Part shown: positions 41,325 through 50,635 of the stretch, in pieces
How positions within the stretch are numbered: position 1 is the first letter of the stretch
Layout: the number at the start of each line of letters is the position of its first letter
Origin: Deltaproteobacteria bacterium
GTDB lineage: Bacteria; Myxococcota_A; UBA796; UBA2385
NCBI GenBank assembly: GCA_016792625.1
Contig: JAEUKK010000048.1
Span: forward strand, 1 to 64,000
Reading direction: 5' to 3'
Length of the DNA stretch: 64,000 nucleotides
Made by a program: the position numbers and the translations under genes
The notes under the pieces: model-generated
Database searches by the model: none
The model's input: only the letters and a program-made list of their open reading frames with translations
What the model was told of the DNA's origin: nothing

Positions 41325-43961
41325 CAAAAGCTCCAGCGCAGGCCGAGGACCGGCAGCAGCGGCATCCCGGAGATCTGCCCGCGCTCGGTGTAGTCCACCG
41401 TGTACAGCAGCTCTTCGGTGTTGCTGCGGTTGGTGAGGTTCTGCACCTCGAGGCTCAGCTCGAGCGCGCTCGTGGGCAGGGTGACCGTCTTGGCGAAGCG
41501 CAGGTCGGCGGAGAAGAAGGTGGGCAGCCGCAGCTCGTTCTGCGCCCCGAAAAGAGGCTGGTACAGGTCACGTCGGGGGTCGTAGAGGGCGCCCACCACC
41601 TCGGTGCGCGGCAGGCCCGTGGCCACCCGGGCCCGCAGGCCGAGGTTGAGGCCCCAGGGCAGCTCGGCGCCGCCCAAGGCGGTGAGGACGACGCGCTGGT
41701 CGTAGTCGGAGGGGCGCCACTCCCCGCCCTCGACCCGGCGCTCCGCCCAGGCGACGGTCGAGGAGAGCCAACCATAGAGGCCACCGGTGGGGTCGAGGCG
41801 CGCCATGAGCTGGGCGCCGTAGGAGCGCGCCTCTTGAATCGGCAGCAGGGCCTCGGCCCGGGCCGGCTGCTCTGCGGTGCTCCGCGTCGCGATGCCCTCC
41901 GCCTCGGTGGAGAAGCCGACCAGATCGATGTGGAGGGGGTCGATCGGGCGCAGGCCCGCGCCGACCACCCGGTGCACCGCCGTCGCCGCCGGCAGGGTCG
42001 GGTTGCCGAAGCTGGCGCTGAGATCACCCGGCTGGGGCTGCTGCCCATACCGACCCCAAGCGGCCATGAGGCTGCTGCGCGGCGTAGGCGTCCAGCGCAC
42101 CGTCAGTCGGGGCTCACGTCTTAGGTCTTGTTCGTAGAGGCCGTGGGTCGGGCTCAGGCCCTCTTGGGGCGCGCTGCGGCTGACCGCGCGGGCGTAGGGG
42201 TCGACGCGCAGGCCCGCGATGAGGTGCAGGCGGTCCTCGGCGAGCCCCAGATCGGCCTCGGCGTAGGGGGCGGCGTTGACCGTCACGACCGCGAAGCTGT
42301 CGGCGTTGATCTGGTCGGGGGGCGCTTGACCAAAAGCGCGGATGTCGCCCTCGCGCGCGGGGACGGCCAGCGCGCCGGCGCGGTCCACGTCCACCGCGTC
42401 GATCTCGGCGTCAAAACCGGCCTCGACGCTCAGCGCGTCGCCCACCCGGTGCCGCGAGCTGACCCGGGCCCCGATGAGGCGGGTGTCGCTGCGCAGCGCG
42501 GTCTCGACCGCGCCATAGCGGGTGACCAGCGCGGACTGGTCGGCGCCGACGAAGACCAAGCCACGGATGACCTGGCCGGCGCCGGTGTCGCGGGTGTAGC
42601 GCAGGTACAGGCGTTGGAACTGCAGCGTGCGGCGCTCGGCGCTCTCTCGGCTCGGGTCGGGGTTGGGCGCGGTGCGGGCCGTGTCATCGCCCGAACCGAG
42701 GAAGGTAATGTCCAGGTCTTCGTTCGCGCGAAGACGGACGCCTGCGCGGGCCTGAAGGTCCCAATAGTGGGGGACAGGGAAGAGGTCCTCAACCTCGGGG
42801 GAGAAGCGCTCCAAGAGCGGGCCGACGTGGGAGCGCCGCCCGCCCACGCCGAGGCTCAGCCGCTCGCCGACACGGCCATGCAGAGAGCCGCCGGCGTCAT
42901 AGAGGTCGGCGGTGGCGGTGCCGTTGAGCCCCTCGTCCTCGCTGAAGGTCTGGGTGTCGACGATCACCAGGCCGCCGATGCCGCGGCCGTGCGCGGCCCC
43001 ATAGCCGCCAGGGACGAGCTCGACGGTGCGCACGAAGTCGCCGCTGAGCACCGAGCGCAGCCCCCCGTCGTGGTAGAGCCGGGGCACCCGCACGCCGTCG
43101 ATATAGACCCCTGTGTCCTCCGGCGCGGCGCCCCAGACCACCAGCGCGCCGCTGCCCAGAGAGCTGCGGGCGACGCCCGGCATGTTCTCCACGACGCGCA
43201 GCACGTCGCCTTGGGTGCCGGGCACGATGCGCGCCTGCTCGGCGTCGATCTCGACCGATACGGCCTGCTTCTTGAGCGTGGGCGCCGAGACGAGGATCTC
43301 GAGGTCGTCCCCCTCCTCCTCGGGGTCGATCAAGAAGACGTCGTAGGTGGCCTCGAGGCGCTCGCCGGCGACGAGGGTCTCTTCGGTGCTGAGACGGGTG
43401 AGGCGCTCCCCCCTCCAGCTCGACCGTGATCGGCCCCGGCAAGAGGGTGGAGAACTGAAAGCGGCCGTCCGCGTCGGTGACCGCGCTCGGGCCGTTGACC
43501 ACCCGCACGGTGACGCCCGGCAGCGGCACCTTGGCTTGGCGGTCCCGCACCACTCCTTCAAAGGCCGCGGTCGTGGGTAGCTCGACCTTCTCGGTGAAGT
43601 CATAGCGGTACAGGATGCGGACCCGCGCTGGCGCCCCGTCGACCTCGGCCGGCCGGAACCGAAAGCCCTGCGCGGCCGTGGCCGCAGCGGCGCCCATGGT
43701 GGGCGTCGGGCTCTCTTGCACCTCGGCCGCCGACACCGACCCGTCGGCCTCGATCACGAGGCGCAGGATCACCGCGCCGGTGCGCACCGTCTCTTCGGGC
43801 GGGAGCGTCGCTTCGACGAAGGTCAACAGCTCGGGCGGCCGGGTCAGGGCGCCCGCGGCGGGCGCCTCGGGCGGGGCCGCCCGGGCTGCGGGCGGCGCCA
43901 CGGGCAGCAGCAGGGCCGCTGCGAGCGCGACCGGCGCCCACTTGTACAGGGTCGAGGTCAT
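41324..43961 (-). pseudogene. TonB-dependent receptor interrupted by a one-base frameshift
   Basis: The N-terminal part (from ATG 43961) has a signal peptide, a TonB C-terminal-like domain (LTFVEATLPPEETVRTGAVI, FRFRPAEVDG) and a carboxypeptidase-regulatory-like domain (FEGVVRDRQAKVPLPGVTV ending ITVELEG). The frame then shifts. The plug (DLEILVSAP, VPGTQGDVLRVVENMPGVA, GVYIDGVRVPRLYH) and beta barrel ending in LGLRWSF continue in another frame. The joint is a run of six C on the plus strand (43408-43413); five would restore one 878-residue frame. The architecture is otherwise complete, so it could be a recent mutation, a slippery tract or a sequencing error. Confidence 0.85.
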
Positions 43962-43968
43962 CGTCGGC

Positions 43969-44697
43969 TCACAGCGTGAAGCGAACAGAGAGGGTAAAAG
44001 TCGATGGAACGGGCTTGCCGCAGCGGGTCGCGGGGGTGAAGCGGGCCTCTTTGACCGTGGCGAGGGCGTTCTCGTCGAGGCCATGCCCCAGGGGGCTGAG
44101 CACCTTGGCCGCGGTGACGGCGCCCGCCGCGTCGACGGTGAGCTCAATGCGAACCTTGCCCTCCACCCCCGCCGCCCGCGCCTCTTCGGTGTAGGTCGGA
44201 TGGGGCATATGGGTGGCCTTGGGGCGCACCTCGGCCTCTGCGCAGCCGCCGGCCGGCGCGGTGGCGGGGGCCTCGCCGAGCTCTCGGGTGCTGGTGCGCC
44301 GCTCGCCTCCGGGTGAACCGGCGTTGACCGCCACCCCACCGGGGCCTCCGCCGGGGCCCACACCGGCGAGCATCACGCCGAAGTCGGGCGGCGGGGGCCC
44401 CGCGGGCGCTGGTTTGGGCGCGGGGGCCGGTTTGGGTGCGGGCGCGGGCGCAGGGGCGGGCTCGGGCGGCGGTGGTGGGGGCGGCTCGTCGGGCGGCGGC
44501 GGAGGCTTGGGCTTGGGGGTGGCCTTGAGCTGCACCACGGTTGGCCGGGGCGGCGGGGCGGGCGGGTCCATGCGAAGGAGCGCGAGGCCGCCGCCGACAT
44601 GCAGCGCGAGGCTGAGCGCCTGGAGGAGCGCCGCCCCGCGGGCGCGCAGCGGTCGCCCGGCCGCGGACGGGTGCGCGGGCCCGGCGGAAGGGCTCAC
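43969..44697 (-). CDS. tonB: TonB energy transducer
   Basis: A 242-residue protein: one N-terminal membrane helix, a Pro/Lys then Pro/Ala repeat spacer (about 50-100) spanning the periplasm, and a TonB C-terminal domain (YTEEARAAGVEGKVRIELTV, ALATVKEARFTPATRCGKPV). Starts at a GTG overlapping the exbD stop. Confidence 0.9.
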   Translation of the reverse strand: MSPSAGPAHPSAAGRPLRARGAALLQALSLALHVGGGLALLRMDPPAPPPRPTVVQLKATPKPKPPPPPDEPPPPPPPEPAPAPAPAPKPAPAPKPAPAGPPPPDFGVMLAGVGPGGGPGGVAVNAGSPGGERRTSTRELGEAPATAPAGGCAEAEVRPKATHMPHPTYTEEARAAGVEGKVRIELTVDAAGAVTAAKVLSPLGHGLDENALATVKEARFTPATRCGKPVPSTFTLSVRFTL

Positions 44698-45113
44698 TCC
44701 CCCGCCTCGACGCCAATGGCGATCTGGACAATGCCCTCGGCTTTGGCGAGGTCCATCACGCGCACCACGCCGCCGTGGGCCGCGGCCTTGTCGGCGCTGA
44801 TCACGAGGTTGACTTCGGGGTTCGCGGCGACCGCCGACTTCAGGGCGCGGATCAGCGCCTCTTCGGCCACCGCCTCGTCATTGAACCGCAGCTTGCCATC
44901 CGCGGCGATCGTCACGACGGCAAGGGAGATGGCGCCCCCGTCTGCGTTGCCCGCCTTGGGGAGCTCGACCTTGAGGGCCTGGGACACGATGTAGTTGGCC
45001 GAGACCATCATGATCACGAGCAGCACCAGGACCACGTCGACCATGGGGGTCACGTTGATGCCCACGATGGGCGCCCGGCTGCCGCGCCCCCCGGTCTGTG
45101 CGCCGCCCGCCAT
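44694..45113 (-). CDS. exbD: ExbD proton-channel subunit
   Basis: A 139-residue protein with the ExbD/TolR pattern INVTPMVDVVLVLLVIMMV, including the membrane aspartate, and a periplasmic domain with VISADKAAAHGGVVRVMDL. It works with ExbB to energise TonB. Confidence 0.93.
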   Translation of the reverse strand: MAGGAQTGGRGSRAPIVGINVTPMVDVVLVLLVIMMVSANYIVSQALKVELPKAGNADGGAISLAVVTIAADGKLRFNDEAVAEEALIRALKSAVAANPEVNLVISADKAAAHGGVVRVMDLAKAEGIVQIAIGVEAGE

Positions 45114-45114
45114 C

Positions 45115-45792
45115 TCAGCGCCCCCCGGGCGCGGCGCGCAGGTGCAGCCGGCCGCCGCGGGCGCGGGCCTCGAGCCAAGCCGAGACGAGGCGGCCGAGGG
45201 CGGTGGCCTGCGCTTCGATGTCGCCCACGCGCTTTTGGGCGATCTTGTAGGCGATGACCGCGGGCAAGGCGACGAAGAGGCCGACGCCCGTGGCCACGAG
45301 GGCCTCGGCGATGCCGCTCATCACGTTGCCCATCGCCCCGGCCTTGGCTTGGGCCTGCCCAAGCTCCTGAAAGGCGACGATGACGCCGATCACGGTGCCA
45401 AACAAGCCAATAAAGGGCGCGTTATTGCCCACGGTGCCCAAGAAATTGAGGCCCCGCTCGAGGCCGCCGCGGGCCCGCGCCAGCTCGGCTTCGAGCGCGT
45501 CGGCCACGGCGCCGCCCCCGCCATCGCGAAAGGCGAAGGCCTCGGCGACGACCTGACCCTCGACGGTGCCGCTCTCGCGCAGCACGCGCTCGATGCCCGC
45601 CTCGTCGCCGCCCTCGAGGGCGCTGAGCAGGCTCGACCGCAAGGCCTCACCGCCGCGGCGGGAGTTGCGGCCGAAGAACAACAGGCGCTCGAGCATGACG
45701 CCGATCGAGGCGACCGAGAGCGCGAGGAGCAGGTAGAGGACCCACGCGCTGCCCAACAGGGCGATCTTGAGGAGCTGCTCGACGATGTCCAC
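45115..45792 (-). CDS. exbB: ExbB/TolQ-type proton-channel subunit
   Basis: A 225-residue protein with three membrane helices, GTVGNNAPFIGLFGTVIGVI and [20 protein letters not shown], the MotA/TolQ/ExbB signature. GTG at 45792 is chosen because a GAGG site lies just before it and longer frames overlap the upstream lipoprotein gene. One base separates its stop from exbD. Confidence 0.92.
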   Translation of the reverse strand: MDIVEQLLKIALLGSAWVLYLLLALSVASIGVMLERLLFFGRNSRRGGEALRSSLLSALEGGDEAGIERVLRESGTVEGQVVAEAFAFRDGGGGAVADALEAELARARGGLERGLNFLGTVGNNAPFIGLFGTVIGVIVAFQELGQAQAKAGAMGNVMSGIAEALVATGVGLFVALPAVIAYKIAQKRVGDIEAQATALGRLVSAWLEARARGGRLHLRAAPGGR

Positions 45793-45899
45793 GAGGACCT
45801 CAGGGGAGTACGGGGAGAGAGCGGGCGGCACGGCGCCCCACCCGCGGCGCTGGGCCGTTGGCCGGGGCGTCTGCCTGGGTGTCGGTGGGGCGCGGGCGC

Positions 45900-46859
45900 T
45901 CAGTCGGTCGCGGGGAGGGTGAGCGACCCGATGTAGGTGCCGGGGCTCTCGCCCCCGTCGGCGTGCAGCGCGAGGAGCTGGCCGTGCCCGAGCTCGACCG
46001 ACTTGACGGGCTCTTCGCCGCCGTCGGTCACCCGCTGGTAGGCGCGGGCCTCGAAGTTGACCGACGCCTCGCCGCAGGCCGAGTGCAGGCTGGCGAAGAG
46101 GTAATACTCGCCGGGGGGCGGCTCGCCGCTGAACACCAGCGACTCGACGCGCACGCCGTCGATCGCACAGTCCCGGTTTGAGTCGCGCGAGAGCTTGCCC
46201 ACGGTGGGGTCGGCGAGGGCCTCGTTGGGCACCGAGGCGGCGCCCTCGACGACCACGGTGGTCGGCGCCTTGGCGCTGACCATCTTGCCGTTGGGCACGA
46301 GCAGGTCGAGGTCGACCTGGGTGTCCCACTGCAGCGAGAGGACCGCGCTGCGGGCCTCGGCCTCGGGGTCACAGAACGCGAGGCTGCTGTCGGCGATGTC
46401 GGGCAGCACGCAGATCTCGACGTCGAAAGAGGGCCCGGGGGCGCCACCTTCGCCCAGCGCCACAAAACGCACGAGCTGCAGGCCGTAGGGCACCTCGGGC
46501 GAGAAATCCACCAGCGCGTCAAAGCCGAGGTTGTTGTTTTGGGTGACGTCGGGGCCACCCGCGGGCAGCACCCAGTAGCCGCTGCTCATGGTCGGAAAGG
46601 TGATGCCCACGGCATATGCGTCCTTCGAGACGAGGCCGGTGTAGGCGATGTTGCTCATCCCTTGCCAGACCAGCGACGAGACGGCGCCGACGTTGATCAC
46701 CTCGGGGGTGGTGGCCTCGTCGTCCACCGGCAGCGGGCCCTGGTGAAAGACGGCGTCCCGTACTTGGATCGGCTCGGACGCGCCGCTGGCGATGTCGCCA
46801 TCTGCGGCGCAGCTGACCGCACCGATCACCACGACATGGAGGGGGAGGAGGGTCCGCAT
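45900..46859 (-). CDS. Lipoprotein with YfaP/DUF2135-like beta domain
   Basis: A 319-residue lipoprotein (lipobox AVSC). The segment LQWDTQVDLDLLVPNGK, later GKLSRDSNRDC and GEYYLFASLHSACGEASVNF, resembles the YfaP-type domain (LxWD-x-DLDL-V-P-G). It lies one base past the porin stop. The 107-bp gap to exbB contains nothing recognised. Envelope role only inferred. Confidence 0.72.
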   Translation of the reverse strand: MRTLLPLHVVVIGAVSCAADGDIASGASEPIQVRDAVFHQGPLPVDDEATTPEVINVGAVSSLVWQGMSNIAYTGLVSKDAYAVGITFPTMSSGYWVLPAGGPDVTQNNNLGFDALVDFSPEVPYGLQLVRFVALGEGGAPGPSFDVEICVLPDIADSSLAFCDPEAEARSAVLSLQWDTQVDLDLLVPNGKMVSAKAPTTVVVEGAASVPNEALADPTVGKLSRDSNRDCAIDGVRVESLVFSGEPPPGEYYLFASLHSACGEASVNFEARAYQRVTDGGEEPVKSVELGHGQLLALHADGGESPGTYIGSLTLPATD

Positions 46860-46860
46860 C

Positions 46861-48390
46861 TCAGAGCTCCACCTGCACGCGCAAGGTCAGCACGTCGTTC
46901 GCGAGGTCCACCGGCTCGGCGGCGTCATCGCGCCCGAGGTGGTCCGAGACATAGTCGTACTGCACCACGAGGCGCCCGACCGAAGGCAGCCGCAGCCCGA
47001 GCAGCGGAGAGATGGTGGTGATGGTCTGGTCGGTGGGGACGAACAGCCCCCGGCGGGCCTCGGTCGCGTCTGCGTTGCCGTCGTAGGCGTCGATGCGCAC
47101 GCCGGCGAGGCCAAAGTCGCTCAGGTCTTGGACCAGGGCGGCGTTCCAAGCGAGCTCGCGCAGGTCGTAGCCGGTCGCGATGGGGTCGGCGACGAAGAGG
47201 CCGCGGTCGAGGTTGCTCGCGAGCGTGACCTCCCCATAGATCCGCGTCCAGCCGATGGGGGTCTCGAGGCCGAGCTGCAGGTCGGCGTTGAGACCCCAGC
47301 GCTCATAGGTCTCGGACGGGGTAGCCGCCTGACCGGGCTGCGCGGCGAGCTCGCTCAGCGCGACCAGGCCGTCTTGGTTGAGGTCGCGCCAGAGCAGCTG
47401 TGACTTGGTGGCGGTGTTCCCCGCATGAAAGCCGGTGCCGGTGAGGGCGGACAGACCGCCGGCCACCTCGGCCCGGCGCGCCGGGGGCGTGGTGAGCCCG
47501 ATGCGGCCGACGCGCGTCGTTTTGGCGGTGTAGGTCTGGGTGGCCGCGCCGGGCCGGTCGTCGACCGGGACCCCGTTCATGACCGCGAGCCCATAGCGCA
47601 CTGGCCCGAGCGCCCCCGAGAGGCGCGCGCCGGTGTCGGGCTCGCCCCGGAAGAAGGCCAAGGAGCCGGTGGTGCGCTCGACGAAGACCCGCTCGGCGTT
47701 GCCTTGGCGCAGCTCGAAGCCAAAGGGGATCTCTTGCAAGCCCAGGGTGAGCTGGGCCGCCGGCGGCAGCTGCGGATCGCAGCCGGGCGCAGAGGGCCAG
47801 CGCAGCGAAGCCTCGGCGCGGCGCAGGCTGAGGAAAGGCCCGCGGACGTTGTTTGCGTCGATCTCCAACGCTGCGTGGGCGATGGGCCAGCTGCGCTCGG
47901 CCCGCAGCCGACCGCGGCGGACGACGAAGCGGTCCAGGTTGAGGGGGTCACCCTCGGGGTCGATCTCGTCCTCGGAGAGCTGGTGCCACTCGATCTGGGG
48001 CTGCAGGTACCCTGACACCACCACCCCGCTGCTCGCGAGCAGCGGGGGCAGCCAGGGGGTGCGGGCGGGAGGCGGCGCCGGAGGGCTGCTCGTGGCGTCG
48101 GTGGGCGTCACCGCGGTCGACGCCGGTGGAGGCGCCGAGGGTGGGGCGGCCGGCGCGGCGGGCGGCGGCGTGACGGGCGGGGCCGCGGCGGGCGGCGCGG
48201 GGGCGGGGCTTGGCGCGGGGGCGGGGCTTGGCGCGGAGGCGGGGCTTGGCGCGGCGGGAGGTGGAGCCGGCGGCGGGCTGGCCTCGACCTCGATCTCCAC
48301 GTCGTCCTCTTGGGCGAGGGCGGGCAGAGGCAGAGCGAGGACGAGCGTCAGTGATCCCCAGCGGAGGCGGCGGAGGCGGAGCGGCGTCAT
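46861..48390 (-). CDS. Porin (OprO/OprP-like) with Pro/Ala-rich N-terminus
   Basis: A 509-residue outer-membrane protein: signal peptide LPLPALAQ, an acidic patch, a Pro/Ala/Ser-rich spacer about 36-110, then a barrel with GYLQPQIEWHQ, LDRFVVRRGRLRAERSW and terminal LRVQVEL. An EF-hand-like DLNQDGLVALSEL lies near residue 340, perhaps a calcium-binding loop. Likely a channel for the substrate handled by the neighbouring solute-binding protein and TonB system. Confidence 0.78.
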   Translation of the reverse strand: MTPLRLRRLRWGSLTLVLALPLPALAQEDDVEIEVEASPPPAPPPAAPSPASAPSPAPAPSPAPAPPAAAPPVTPPPAAPAAPPSAPPPASTAVTPTDATSSPPAPPPARTPWLPPLLASSGVVVSGYLQPQIEWHQLSEDEIDPEGDPLNLDRFVVRRGRLRAERSWPIAHAALEIDANNVRGPFLSLRRAEASLRWPSAPGCDPQLPPAAQLTLGLQEIPFGFELRQGNAERVFVERTTGSLAFFRGEPDTGARLSGALGPVRYGLAVMNGVPVDDRPGAATQTYTAKTTRVGRIGLTTPPARRAEVAGGLSALTGTGFHAGNTATKSQLLWRDLNQDGLVALSELAAQPGQAATPSETYERWGLNADLQLGLETPIGWTRIYGEVTLASNLDRGLFVADPIATGYDLRELAWNAALVQDLSDFGLAGVRIDAYDGNADATEARRGLFVPTDQTITTISPLLGLRLPSVGRLVVQYDYVSDHLGRDDAAEPVDLANDVLTLRVQVEL

Positions 48391-48456
48391 GGATGGCTCA
48401 GGGCCTCGTCCGCGGGGCGGCGCGCAGGCGGGCGGGGGGGGACGGGGGCAGGCCGG

Positions 48457-48504
48457 CGCCTGCGGAGACCGCGGCTGGAGGGGGTCCAGCCGGGGCCGCA
48501 GGCG
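48457..48504 (-). promoter_or_regulatory. Nested stem-loop before the porin gene
   Basis: An outer 9-bp stem (48457-48465 with 48496-48504) encloses an inner perfect 8-bp stem (48472-48479 with 48485-48492, loop of five G on the plus strand). It lies in the 168-bp gap between the small lipoprotein stop and the porin start, so it may attenuate, process or terminate the transcript. Confidence 0.5.
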
Positions 48505-48558
48505 GGCGGGAGGTGGATCGCGGGCCGGGCGTGCCCCCGATCGGCGACCTTCGGGGGC

Positions 48559-48915
48559 TTAGGGCAGCGCCGGGAGGGGGTCACCCTCGACCCAGGTGCT
48601 CGCCGGGATGCGCTCGCTGTTGTCGAAGACGACGTAGCCGGTGGTGTTGCACTGGTTGAGCGCCTTCAGCGAGTCCGACTCGGGCGCCTCGGGCAGCGCG
48701 CAGTCCCAGCAGTCGCCGATGTCCGAAGCGACCCAGCAGGCGGGGTCCCCGCTGTCATCACCGCCGTCAGCGCCGTCGCCGGTGCCGTCGTCGCCGGTGC
48801 CGTCGTCGCCGAGGGGGCTGCCGCCATCGTCACTGCCCTCGTCGCTCTTTCCGTCGTCTTTGCAGCCGAGGCCGAGGGCCGCGACCAGCCCGAACCAGAT
48901 CAGGGGTGCGCGCAT
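48559..48915 (-). CDS. Small Asp/Gly-rich lipoprotein
   Basis: A 118-residue lipoprotein (lipobox GLGC) with a Gly/Asp repeat linker (about 22-56), then a short domain with ACW-x7-DCWDCA and NQCNTTGYVVFDN. It lies one base past the solute-binding gene stop. The CWDC pair suggests a disulfide or metal site. Family unknown. Confidence 0.72.
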   Translation of the reverse strand: MRAPLIWFGLVAALGLGCKDDGKSDEGSDDGGSPLGDDGTGDDGTGDGADGGDDSGDPACWVASDIGDCWDCALPEAPESDSLKALNQCNTTGYVVFDNSERIPASTWVEGDPLPALP

Positions 48916-48916
48916 C

Positions 48917-50146
48917 TCAGTACTCCTCGCAGTAGCCGTTGCGGCAGGTGCCGTCGGCGCAGGGGGTGGCATCGTCGCAGGTGGCGCAGGTGGTGGCCCC
49001 GGTCGCTGCGGCCTCGAAGGCGCAGTGGCAGGGCTCGGCCGGCGCGTAGGCGTACAGCGGGCCGAGGTCACCGTCGCGGGTCACGTACATGGCGCAGTCG
49101 GGGACGTTCTTGTTGGCGATCGCGACCTCGGTGATGGTCTTGCTCGCCCCCGCGGGCGCAGAGACCCCCGCGAAGAAATTCAGCAGCACCTCTGTGGCCG
49201 GGTCGGCGAAGCTGCCATCGGTGTCACCGGCCAAGCCGTAGAAACGGCCTGGGCCCCACAGGTAGTAGAGGCCGGTGCGGACGTTGATCTTGTCAAAGGC
49301 CGTGGCCGAGGAGTCGGGCCAGTAGGCGGCGTTCTGGCCGGTCTGCTGCCAAGCCAGCGTGCGGACGGTGGCGCGGTTGGCGTCGGCGACCTCGCCGCTG
49401 GCGAAGCTGATGCCCGCCTCAGGGTCGGCGAGGGCCGAGAGCCAGGCCACCGAGTTGGTGTTGCTGCCTGCGTCGACGCCGGTGTAACGGGTGACAGGTA
49501 GGCCGGTGGCGAGGGAGAGATACAGCTGCACGTAGCTGTTCTCGTTGCGCCGGATGTAGTAGGAGGGGTCGGTGTTGACCCAGGGGGCCACGCCCGCGGG
49601 CGCGCCGAAGCCATAGACCAAGTAGAAGGCCTCGGCGCTGATCGACTGTTGGGTCGAGGCGTTGGGCACGAGCACGTTGACGCTCGAGATGGGGCCGGTC
49701 ACCTCGGTGATGCCCTCAAGGTAGGCCGCGTCGGTCACCAGCGGGCAGAGGTAGGGCCCGTTGCCCATGCTGGCGAAGTCGACCTCTTCACCCTCGAGCG
49801 GCAGGGCGCACGAGAGCTGGGTGCCGTCGGCGGCCCAGTACTTGGCCGTGCCAGTGATGGTGGTGGGGCCCAGCGCGGTCAGGGCGTAGATGCCCGAGCA
49901 GGCGCCCGCGTCATCTTTGTAGACGACGTAGACGGGGTCGTCGCTGCCCTGCAGCACGACCGCGGCTTTGCTGACCAGCGGGGTCTGGGCGCTGCCGCCC
50001 GCGCCATAGACGATGGGAGCGCCGCTGGAGATCTCGTCACAGGGGAGGGTGTCTTGGGCGGCGGCCGTCAGCGGGCACAAGACCGCGACGGCGACGAGCG
50101 CAGCGCGCGCAGCGGCCCGCCCGCGCCGGGGGGTGGGGGAGTGCAT
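48917..50146 (-). CDS. Periplasmic solute-binding protein (PstS-like fold) with Cys-rich tail
   Basis: A 409-residue exported protein (signal peptide ending AAAQ). PIVYGAGGSAQTPLV, VVYKDDAGACSGIYAL and YYLWGPGRFYG recall PstS-type binding proteins. The C-terminus has CHC, CATCDD and CADGTCRNGYCEEY, a disulfide knot of the C-x-N-G-x-C-x type found in myxobacterial exported proteins. The ATG at 50146 gives the signal peptide; a longer frame adds a non-signal stretch. It heads the minus-strand run down to 40257 behind a sigma-54 promoter. Ligand unknown. Confidence 0.75.
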   Translation of the reverse strand: MHSPTPRRGRAAARAALVAVAVLCPLTAAAQDTLPCDEISSGAPIVYGAGGSAQTPLVSKAAVVLQGSDDPVYVVYKDDAGACSGIYALTALGPTTITGTAKYWAADGTQLSCALPLEGEEVDFASMGNGPYLCPLVTDAAYLEGITEVTGPISSVNVLVPNASTQQSISAEAFYLVYGFGAPAGVAPWVNTDPSYYIRRNENSYVQLYLSLATGLPVTRYTGVDAGSNTNSVAWLSALADPEAGISFASGEVADANRATVRTLAWQQTGQNAAYWPDSSATAFDKINVRTGLYYLWGPGRFYGLAGDTDGSFADPATEVLLNFFAGVSAPAGASKTITEVAIANKNVPDCAMYVTRDGDLGPLYAYAPAEPCHCAFEAAATGATTCATCDDATPCADGTCRNGYCEEY

Positions 50147-50227
50147 CAGGTCTCTCGGGGAGGAGGGAGTCCGCAGCGGGTGACCCCGCCGCACGCGCGG
50201 GCACGACCATGCGCCCGCGGGGCTGGG

Positions 50228-50243
50228 AGCAAGGGGCGTGCCA
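50228..50243 (-). promoter_or_regulatory. Sigma-54 promoter of the solute-binding/TonB gene run
   Basis: The minus strand reads TGGCACGCCCCTTGCT, a full -24/-12 match, 82 bp upstream of the ATG at 50146. It is nearly identical to the porin promoter at 38086-38101. Confidence 0.75.
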
Positions 50244-50635
50244 AGGTCGCGCGTCGCCGCGGCCCCTCGCGACCCCGGGGTCGTGGGCTCGGTGGGAGCG
50301 GCCTTTGCTGCGGCGCTCCCCGCGGGGGGCCGCGGCGGCCGCGCGCGCTTCGTGGCCGCGGCCGCCGGTCGTGGCGGGGGGGCGCGGCGCGAGATCTCGT
50401 CACGGGCACCGTGGGCCGCGGCGCTCCGTCGCCGCGCGGGGCCGCGGCCGTCGCGGCGGCGGGCCGCGGGAGAGGGGGCAGGGCTGCCTTGGGCCGCGCC
50501 CGGCCGACCGGCGCGCGCCGCGCAGCGGCGGTCGCCCTGCGACCGAGCCCGCGCGCCCGCGGACCATGGCCGCGGGCGGGGCCGCGGGCGAGCGCAGAGG
50601 GGGGCCGTCGGCGCCCGACCGCCCCCGTGCCGGCT
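50244..50635. other. Extremely GC-rich spacer without a recognised gene
   Basis: A low-complexity G/C region between the sigma-54 promoter and the stop of the molybdoenzyme gene. No GACATGTC palindrome like those at 38165-38214 was found. Nothing else is seen. Confidence 0.5.

Noticed and set aside
45793-46329. Long N-terminal extension of ExbB
   Set aside because: It would overlap the lipoprotein gene at 45900-46859; the GTG at 45792 has a good ribosome site and gives the family's normal length.
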